From: Rickettsiales bacterium
Lineage (GTDB): Bacteria; Pseudomonadota; Alphaproteobacteria; Rickettsiales; UBA8987
Direction of reading: 5' to 3'
DNA length: 10,886 nucleotides
Assembly (NCBI GenBank): GCA_020631295.1
Contig: JAHDHN010000010.1
Location: 1 to 10,886, forward strand
Part shown: piece by piece, positions 6,882 to 10,886 of the stretch
Numbering within the stretch: the stretch's first letter is position 1
Layout: every line of letters begins with the position of its first letter
Program-made: the position numbers and the translations under genes
Notes under the pieces: generated by a model
Database searches by the model: none
What the model was told of the DNA's origin: nothing
The model's input: the letters and a program-made list of their open reading frames with translations, nothing else

Positions 6882-7506
6882 ATGGCACAAAGGCTTTTTG
6901 CGTTGCATCATACGTTTGCATACTGCCATCTTGGATTGAAAAATACCACCCGTGTACTGAAACTATACCAGCTTCTATGCCATCTTTGATCCAAGGAAAA
7001 CTCATTAAATTATTAAGGCTATTGATAATACTTTGCTGTTCACAGGCATGTTGGCATGAATGACTTTTAGGATCACTATGTTGCTTTAGGACAACATGTT
7101 TAGCTGGTTCTGCAATACTTACCCAATCACTCAAAAAATCGGTATTCACAACTGTTTCAGGTGCAAGTAGAGCAGCAATGCCGCCGCACTGGCTGTGGCC
7201 TAGCACAATAATATGCTCTACTTTCAAGACAGTAACCGCGAATTCTAATGCAGCACTAACACCGTGTAGTCCATGGGATTCTGCATCATAAGGCGGCACC
7301 AAGTTTGCCACATTGCGCACCACAAAAAGGTCGCCCGGCTCTGCTTGGGTAATAATGGCCGGATCCAGGCGAGAATCACTGCACGCAATCACCAAGGTCT
7401 TTGGTGATTGGCCTGTAGCCAGATTTTTATAGAGCCCATCGCCAGAAGCAAAATAGCGCTCGTAAAAACGTGTATAGCCTTGTTGTAGTGCGTCTGTCGT
7501 TGTCAT
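6874..7506 (-). CDS. can: Beta-class carbonic anhydrase
   Basis: Cytoplasmic zinc enzyme that interconverts CO2 and bicarbonate, supplying bicarbonate for carboxylations. The 210 residues show the zinc and catalytic-dyad motif ACSDSRLDP (C42, D44, R46) and the second ligand pair in VLGHSQCGG (H104, C107). The stretch ESHGLHGVSAALEFAV is also typical. Length is normal for the family. The start is well set: AAGGA lies 7 bases before ATG 7506. It follows glpX by about 120 bases, nearly all taken up by a palindromic element, and may be cotranscribed with it. The 3' third is more AT-rich than the 5' part. The gene symbol follows the E. coli name for this class. Confidence 0.93.
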   Translation of the reverse strand: MTTTDALQQGYTRFYERYFASGDGLYKNLATGQSPKTLVIACSDSRLDPAIITQAEPGDLFVVRNVANLVPPYDAESHGLHGVSAALEFAVTVLKVEHIIVLGHSQCGGIAALLAPETVVNTDFLSDWVSIAEPAKHVVLKQHSDPKSHSCQHACEQQSIINSLNNLMSFPWIKDGIEAGIVSVHGWYFSIQDGSMQTYDATQKAFVPLV

Positions 7507-7528
7507 GTAATGTTCCTTTTTAGTTACA

Positions 7529-7613
7529 CGTCATACCACGGCTTGTCCGTGGTATCTCCTTCCAATTGCCGTGCCCTCCAGAGGAGATTCCATGGATAAA
7601 CCATGGAATGACG
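7529..7613. repeat. Two-hairpin palindromic element, copy B, between glpX and can
   Basis: An 85-bp element with 31-base arms (7529-7559 and 7583-7613), inverted repeats of each other at 25 of 31 positions, with ends CGTCAT/ATGACG. Each arm contains a perfect 9-bp hairpin: ATACCACGG-CTTGT-CCGTGGTAT (7533-7555) and ATTCCATGG-ATAAA-CCATGGAAT (7587-7609). The four stem differences between arms form two compensated pairs (7535/7553 and 7539/7549); the remaining two are in the loop, at positions 1 and 4, exactly as in the copy at 4487-4568. It ends 12 bases from the glpX stop and 22 bases from the can start, so in a joint transcript it would fold between the genes, possibly stabilising or attenuating the message. 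Confidence 0.85.
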
Positions 7614-7625
7614 GACAAAGGGAGG

Positions 7626-8651
7626 TTAGGTATCCGCGTTGCTGATGAATTCCTCACCCACTTTGCGGATGAAATTATGCTCCGTATTCACAAAGCGCGT
7701 GGTGCCGGTGCGGCTGCGCATCACCAAGGTTTGTGTGGTGGCAAAGCCTGCATCGCGCTTAACGCCTTGCAGCATCCAACCCGGCGTTACACCTGTGGCG
7801 CTGAACATAATATCACCATGGGCCAAATCTTCGCGTGTGTAGATCTTGTTGATGTCATCAATGCCCATGCGCTTGGCGCGCTCAATCTGCTTGGGCGTAT
7901 CAATGGTTTCGCCTACCGAATCAAAAATCAAACGACCCTGCATTTGCCCGTCCACACAGGCGAGCGCTGCTGCTGCCAGCACGCCTTCTGGCGCGCCACC
8001 CACACCCATATACATATCCACATCAGTTTCTGGTCGCGTGGCAGCAATAATGCCCGCCACATCGCCATCACCAATCAGTTGAATACGTGCTTTGCATTCA
8101 CGCACACGGGCGATCAATTCTTCGTGGCGCGGACGGTTAAGAATCACCACCAACAAATCTTCAATATTGCACTTCTTAGCCTTGGCTAGATTTTTTAAAT
8201 TGGTTTCTGGGCTGTCTTCAATATTAATCACGCCTTCTGGTAGGCCACCGCCCACCGCAATTTTATCCATATACACATCTGGCGCATGCAAAAAGCCGCC
8301 TTTTTCGGCAATGGCCACCACCGCCAGCGCATTTGGCTCACCACGTGCACAAATGGTGGTGCCTTCTAGCGGGTCTAAGGCAATTTCCACCTCTGGTCCT
8401 TCGCCGGTGCCCACTTTTTCACCAATATAGAGCATGGGTGCTTCGTCACGCTCACCTTCACCAATCACCACTGTGCCAGAAATATCCAAGCTATTCAGTG
8501 CACGGCGCATGGCTTCCACGGCTGCCTGATCCGCGGCCTTTTCCTGGCCCAGACCCATCCAGTGGGAGCATGCCAGAGCCGCTGCCTCTGTCACCCGCGC
8601 CATTTCCAGCGCTAAATTTCTACCTAATGTATAATGTTCACCAGTGTTCAT
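7626..8651 (-). CDS. glpX: Class II fructose-1,6-bisphosphatase GlpX
   Basis: Metal-dependent phosphatase that removes the C1 phosphate of fructose 1,6-bisphosphate in gluconeogenesis. From the chosen start it has 341 residues, with the family motifs GEGERDEAPMLYIGE (64-78), DPLEGTT (93-99), the central GDGDVAG and the glycine-rich MGVGGAPEGVLAA. The frame also allows ATG 8660, but AAAGGA is 8 bases before ATG 8651, whereas it directly abuts the upstream ATG; the family's RNLALEMARVTEAAA block then starts at residue 11. No class I fructose bisphosphatase is in the window. I see no convincing promoter in the 100 bases upstream; that gap instead contains a plus-strand promoter pointing the other way. 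In many alphaproteobacteria glpX sits next to hom; here a PemK-like gene and an RNA candidate lie between. Confidence 0.95.
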   Translation of the reverse strand: MNTGEHYTLGRNLALEMARVTEAAALACSHWMGLGQEKAADQAAVEAMRRALNSLDISGTVVIGEGERDEAPMLYIGEKVGTGEGPEVEIALDPLEGTTICARGEPNALAVVAIAEKGGFLHAPDVYMDKIAVGGGLPEGVINIEDSPETNLKNLAKAKKCNIEDLLVVILNRPRHEELIARVRECKARIQLIGDGDVAGIIAATRPETDVDMYMGVGGAPEGVLAAAALACVDGQMQGRLIFDSVGETIDTPKQIERAKRMGIDDINKIYTREDLAHGDIMFSATGVTPGWMLQGVKRDAGFATTQTLVMRSRTGTTRFVNTEHNFIRKVGEEFISNADT

Positions 8652-8659
8652 ATTATTCA

Positions 8660-8665
8660 TCCTTT
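8660..8665 (-). promoter_or_regulatory. Ribosome binding site deciding the glpX start
   Basis: AAAGGA on the minus strand overlaps the first possible ATG (8660-8658) by one base and lies 8 bases before the second (8651-8649). It therefore selects the second ATG. Confidence 0.65.
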
Positions 8666-8725
8666 AACAGTCATGTATGCAGCTGTATGATTTTTGCGCA
8701 AGACGCAAGAAAAAATGCGTATATA

Positions 8726-8755
8726 TTGACATGGTTCCTAGTCACATGCTATTAT
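8726..8755 (+). promoter_or_regulatory. Strong sigma-70-type promoter for the small RNA candidate
   Basis: Consensus -35 TTGACA (8726-8731), an 18-base spacer and -10 TATTAT (8750-8755) preceded by TG at 8747-8748, an extended -10. It points away from glpX and towards a terminator 55 bases downstream, with no conventional gene between. This is the best promoter match in the window. Confidence 0.7.
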
Positions 8756-8761
8756 TACTGC

Positions 8762-8838
8762 ATAGATCGACATTAGTCGCGACCCCTTCCTCTAAGGAAG
8801 GGGAAAATGGGCCTCTCTATGAGGCCTTTTTATATTTT
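8762..8838 (+). ncRNA. Candidate small RNA of about 75-80 nt
   Basis: Inferred from a consensus promoter (8726-8755) followed at the right distance by structured sequence and an intrinsic terminator. The predicted transcript would contain three hairpins: a small CGAC-ATTA-GTCG (8768-8779), a strong 8-bp CCCCTTCC-TCTAA-GGAAGGGG (8783-8803), and the terminator GGCCTC-TCTAT-GAGGCC followed by a T-rich run (8810-8838). No known RNA family is recognised. It is divergent from glpX and converges on the 3' end of the PemK-like gene, so read-through would be antisense to that message. The exact 5' end is a guess, 6-8 bases after the -10. Confidence 0.55.
8810..8838 (+). terminator. Intrinsic terminator of the small RNA, possibly bidirectional
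   Basis: The stem GGCCTC/GAGGCC with a 5-base loop is followed on the plus strand by TTTTTATATTTT. On the minus strand the same stem is followed by CATTTTCC, a poorer U-tract, so it may also stop hom-pemK transcripts 23 bases past the PemK-like stop codon. Confidence 0.75.
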
Positions 8839-8860
8839 GGACTATGGTTAATATTGCTAT

Positions 8861-9247
8861 CTAAAATTGTGATTTGAACGCATTAACAATGGTATCAAGT
8901 TTTTTATCGCCAATACGCCCCATACGCTCACTTAGTCTTCTGGCATCTAACGTTTTTCCTTGATCTAGGATAACACTCCCTGACCTACCTTTGAAATCTA
9001 TGGCAAAATGAGATGGTTTATCTTTGCGTTTTGAAGTGAGTGGAACCCCAAAATATGTATATGGGCTAAATTTTTTAATGATCAGTACAGGACGTGTAAA
9101 TAATCTGTCTTTTCCAAATATTTCAAACCCTACATTTACACCAACGGAGCACCACCATATTTCACCTTCATTGAAGCGGGGCGGTTGATTTGATCCATCT
9201 AGTTTCTTTTTAAGAATATTCCATGTATCAAAATCTTTCATCAGCAT
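8861..9247 (-). CDS. PemK/MazF-like family protein without a visible antitoxin
   Basis: The 128-residue protein has the fold signature of PemK/MazF endoribonuclease toxins: GEIWWCSVGVNVGFE (28-42), TRPVLIIKKF (51-60), FGVPLTSK (66-73) and SVILDQGKTLDARRL (91-105). The roughly 25-residue N-terminal extension (KDFDTWNILKKKL) is typical of a PemK-like subgroup often found without a partner gene. Known family members cleave mRNA at specific short sequences; activity here is inferred only. ATG 9247 lies 6 bases after the hom stop, with GAGG inside the last hom codons as a possible binding site; ATG 9241 is an alternative. No antitoxin-like frame (short, with a DNA-binding N-terminus) is found on either side. 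Its composition is clearly more AT-rich than hom and glpX, suggesting transfer. Confidence 0.75.
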   Translation of the reverse strand: MLMKDFDTWNILKKKLDGSNQPPRFNEGEIWWCSVGVNVGFEIFGKDRLFTRPVLIIKKFSPYTYFGVPLTSKRKDKPSHFAIDFKGRSGSVILDQGKTLDARRLSERMGRIGDKKLDTIVNAFKSQF

Positions 9248-9253
9248 ACAGTA

Positions 9254-10537
9254 TTATGCCTCAATGCGAATGAGCATAGGGGCCGCCACGCTGCGTTCTT
9301 TGAGTGCTTCACATGCATGTTGCATCACCGCTTCTTTGGTGTGGTGAGTGATGAGCGCCACACACGCATTGCCATCTTCCAGCAACTCTTGGTGTACGTG
9401 ATTCACATTAATATCATGATCACCCAAAATAGTGGTGATGTCTGAGAGCACGCCTGGCGCATCCGGTACAGTCACGCGCAGATAATATTCACATGCATGC
9501 GCTTCCATGGAAGTAAATCTGGCCTTGTTTAAGGCAGAGGCCGGCACGCCAAAAGCTGGGTAGGTGCGGTTGGCCGCAATATCTAACACATCACTCACCA
9601 CGGCACTTGCTGTGGGCATTTCACCCGCACCAGCGCCCGTGTAAAGGCTGGTGCCCAGCGCATTGCTTTGTACCTCCACCGCATTTAGTACGCCAGCAAT
9701 GGGCGCGAGTGGTGCGTTTTTAGGCACAAAACACGGATGCACGCGTTGTAAAATGCTGCCATCTTCTTGCTGTTCTGCCACGCCCAGCAAGCGAATCACA
9801 TACCCAAATTGTGCGGCCAGCTGCATATCTTGCTGGGTAATTTGCGTGATGCCTTCACTGTATAATGCCTCTTTATCCACCTGCACACCAAAGGCCAGGC
9901 TGGTGAGGATGGAGAGTTTATGTGCGGTATCAATGCCCTCAATATCAAAGGTTGGGTCAGCCTCAGCATAGCCTTTTTCTTGTGCCTCTTTCAGCACATC
10001 ATCAAAGGCACGGCCCTGCTCGTCCATCGCCGTTAAAATAAAGTTGCAGGTGCCGTTCATAATCCCGCTTATTTTATGTACCACATTGCTGGAAAGCCCC
10101 TCACGCACGGCTTTGATAATGGGAATGCCACCGGCCACCGCTGCTTCATAGGCCAGCTGCACGTTGTGCTTGTCTGCAAGTGTAGCAAGCTCTGTGCCAT
10201 GGGTGGCAATCAGCGCCTTATTGGCAGTTACCACATGCTTGCCATTTTCCAGTGCGGTTTTTACCAGCGCGTGTGCTGCGCCATCAGCACCGCCTAGCAG
10301 CTCAATCACCACATCCACCTCATCATTGCGAGCAAGCGCAACCGGGTCATCCGCCCAGCTGTAACTGTTAATATCAATGCCACGGTCTTTGTTTTTTGTG
10401 CGGGCAGACACCGCAGAAATGCGGATTTCTTTACCGGTGCGCGCTCTGTAAAGATCCGCATGTGCCTCAATCAATTTGCATACGCCCACACCCACCGTGC
10501 CGAGCCCTGCAATGCCTATATGTATGGAATTAGTCAT
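9254..10537 (-). CDS. hom: Homoserine dehydrogenase
   Basis: NAD(P)-dependent oxidoreductase that converts aspartate semialdehyde to homoserine, the branch point to threonine and methionine. The 427 residues show the nucleotide-binding GLGTVG (11-16), TANKALIA (104-111), AYEAAVAGGIPIIK (129-142), GIMNGTCNFILT (158-169) and the active-site segment ADPTFDIEGIDTAHK, with D203 and K207 matching the catalytic Asp/Lys pair. A C-terminal ACT domain begins near residue 351 (YYLRVTVPDAPGVLSDI), which in relatives mediates feedback inhibition by threonine. It is a stand-alone enzyme, not fused to aspartokinase. The ATG has no clear ribosome binding site. Upstream is a 195-bp repeat; downstream the PemK-like gene follows after 6 bases. 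Confidence 0.97.
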   Translation of the reverse strand: MTNSIHIGIAGLGTVGVGVCKLIEAHADLYRARTGKEIRISAVSARTKNKDRGIDINSYSWADDPVALARNDEVDVVIELLGGADGAAHALVKTALENGKHVVTANKALIATHGTELATLADKHNVQLAYEAAVAGGIPIIKAVREGLSSNVVHKISGIMNGTCNFILTAMDEQGRAFDDVLKEAQEKGYAEADPTFDIEGIDTAHKLSILTSLAFGVQVDKEALYSEGITQITQQDMQLAAQFGYVIRLLGVAEQQEDGSILQRVHPCFVPKNAPLAPIAGVLNAVEVQSNALGTSLYTGAGAGEMPTASAVVSDVLDIAANRTYPAFGVPASALNKARFTSMEAHACEYYLRVTVPDAPGVLSDITTILGDHDINVNHVHQELLEDGNACVALITHHTKEAVMQHACEALKERSVAAPMLIRIEA

Positions 10538-10607
10538 AGTGGTCGTAATATCAGCTATTGCTGCTCGGTGAAGTGTTTTTATAGGGTGTTTAACGCAATC
10601 TGTATGT

Positions 10608-10802
10608 TGTCATCTTGAGGCGGAGCCGAAAGATCTCGTGCCACTGCAGCTGCGCCTTGTTTTGTAACAAAGTATGCCCTTATGGTGAGTGTCTCTAGAA
10701 TGTGGCATACGTAGCTTCTGTTACATCTCAGTATCCGGGCATGAGATTTCTCGCGTTCGCTTCCGCCTACGCATAAAGCTTCGGCGGACAGGCGAAATGA
10801 CA
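10608..10802. repeat. 195-bp complex inverted repeat with TGTCAT/ATGACA ends
   Basis: Outer ends TGTCAT (10608-10613) and ATGACA (10797-10802) are inverted. Further in, ATCTCGTGCC (10633-10642) pairs with GGCATGAGAT (10738-10747) at 9 of 10 positions. A nested inner pair follows: TGTAACA and GTATGCC (10663-10678) against GGCATAC and TGTTACA (10704-10725). The right arm has its own hairpin, TCCGCC/GGCGGA (10762-10767, 10783-10788). The elements GTCATyT and GAGAAATCTC recall widespread intergenic repeat families. It fills most of the roughly 280-base gap between hom and the upstream gene; no clear promoter is seen in the remaining 70 bases before hom. Confidence 0.6.
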
Positions 10803-10815
10803 TCATATGTAGTGC

Positions 10816-10886
10816 CTATAAGGCACTTTGTGGAATATCATAGATGCGGGCAATGTCTGCATCAGAGAGGGTGTGTTGCAGGGTAG
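10816..10886 (-). CDS. C-terminal end of an unidentified protein, partial
   Basis: An open minus-strand frame enters from the window edge and ends at TAG (10818-10816). The visible residues are TLQHTLSDADIARIYDIPQSAL. The helix-like segment looks protein-coding, but 23 residues do not identify a family. The stop codon sits inside a perfect 7-bp hairpin (AGTGCCT-ATA-AGGCACT, 10811-10827) with no T-run after it, so it is not an evident intrinsic terminator. The gene reads towards hom, but the 195-bp repeat separates the two. Confidence 0.4.
   Translation of the reverse strand, partial: TLQHTLSDADIARIYDIPQSAL

Noticed and set aside
7566..8189. Long plus-strand open frame of 207 codons opposite glpX
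   Set aside because: It is the shadow of glpX, whose motifs are complete on the minus strand; the translation is His/Cys-rich without domain character.
8807..8851. A 14-codon plus-strand frame (MGLSMRPF...) after a GGAAGGGG that looks like a Shine-Dalgarno sequence
   Set aside because: The purine run is the 3' strand of a strong hairpin, and the frame runs through the terminator stem, so a full message is not expected.
10811..10827. Perfect 7-bp hairpin AGTGCCT-ATA-AGGCACT as a terminator
   Set aside because: Neither strand has a T-run after the stem, and the 3-base loop is tight, so it is not called an intrinsic terminator.
10816..10886. Resemblance of the partial C-terminus (DADIARIYDIPQ) to a motif of HK97-type phage portal proteins
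   Set aside because: The match is short and from memory, the protein stops right after it, and no other phage gene is in the window.
1..10886. tRNA or rRNA genes, CRISPR arrays, insertion sequences with transposase
   Set aside because: No cloverleaf-type sequence, regularly spaced direct repeats or transposase frame was seen on either strand.

Overview
The window looks like an ordinary chromosomal stretch of an alphaproteobacterium of medium GC content. It is densely packed and nearly all of its genes lie on the minus strand. The alphaproteobacterial reading rests on the protein types seen together (a YejA-type peptide-binding protein, RuvAB, a class II GlpX fructose bisphosphatase close behind homoserine dehydrogenase, a KdsB-like 3' end) and on palindromic intergenic elements that recall those of Rickettsia-like genomes. 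The order or genus cannot be fixed from the sequence alone.

Layout from left to right: (1) the 3' end of a plus-strand sugar-nucleotide cytidylyltransferase-like gene, probably kdsB, whose last codons look like a repeat remnant. (2) A minus-strand group ruvA - membrane/HEAT-like gene - ruvB - yejA, with very tight junctions. (3) An AT-rich gap with a two-hairpin palindromic element and a small plus-strand gene for a 56-residue lysine-rich protein. (4) dnaQ-hflX on the minus strand, with an extended -10 promoter inside the end of the next gene. (5) glpX followed by a beta-carbonic anhydrase gene, separated by a second copy of the two-hairpin element. (6) A plus-strand promoter plus intrinsic terminator that together outline a small RNA of about 75-80 nt. 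(7) hom, with a lone PemK/MazF-like gene 6 nt behind it. (8) A 195-bp complex inverted repeat and the C-terminal end of an unidentified minus-strand gene.

Most genes are housekeeping: RuvA and RuvB drive Holliday-junction branch migration, DnaQ is the replicative proofreading exonuclease, HflX a ribosome-associated GTPase, GlpX serves gluconeogenesis, carbonic anhydrase interconverts CO2 and bicarbonate, and Hom makes homoserine for threonine and methionine. The less expected parts are a membrane-anchored gene translationally coupled between ruvA and ruvB, an orphan PemK/MazF-like protein facing a convergent small-RNA candidate, and a family of two-hairpin repeats. In those repeats every stem difference between the two arms is compensated by a paired change, which argues that the folded hairpins are what is conserved.
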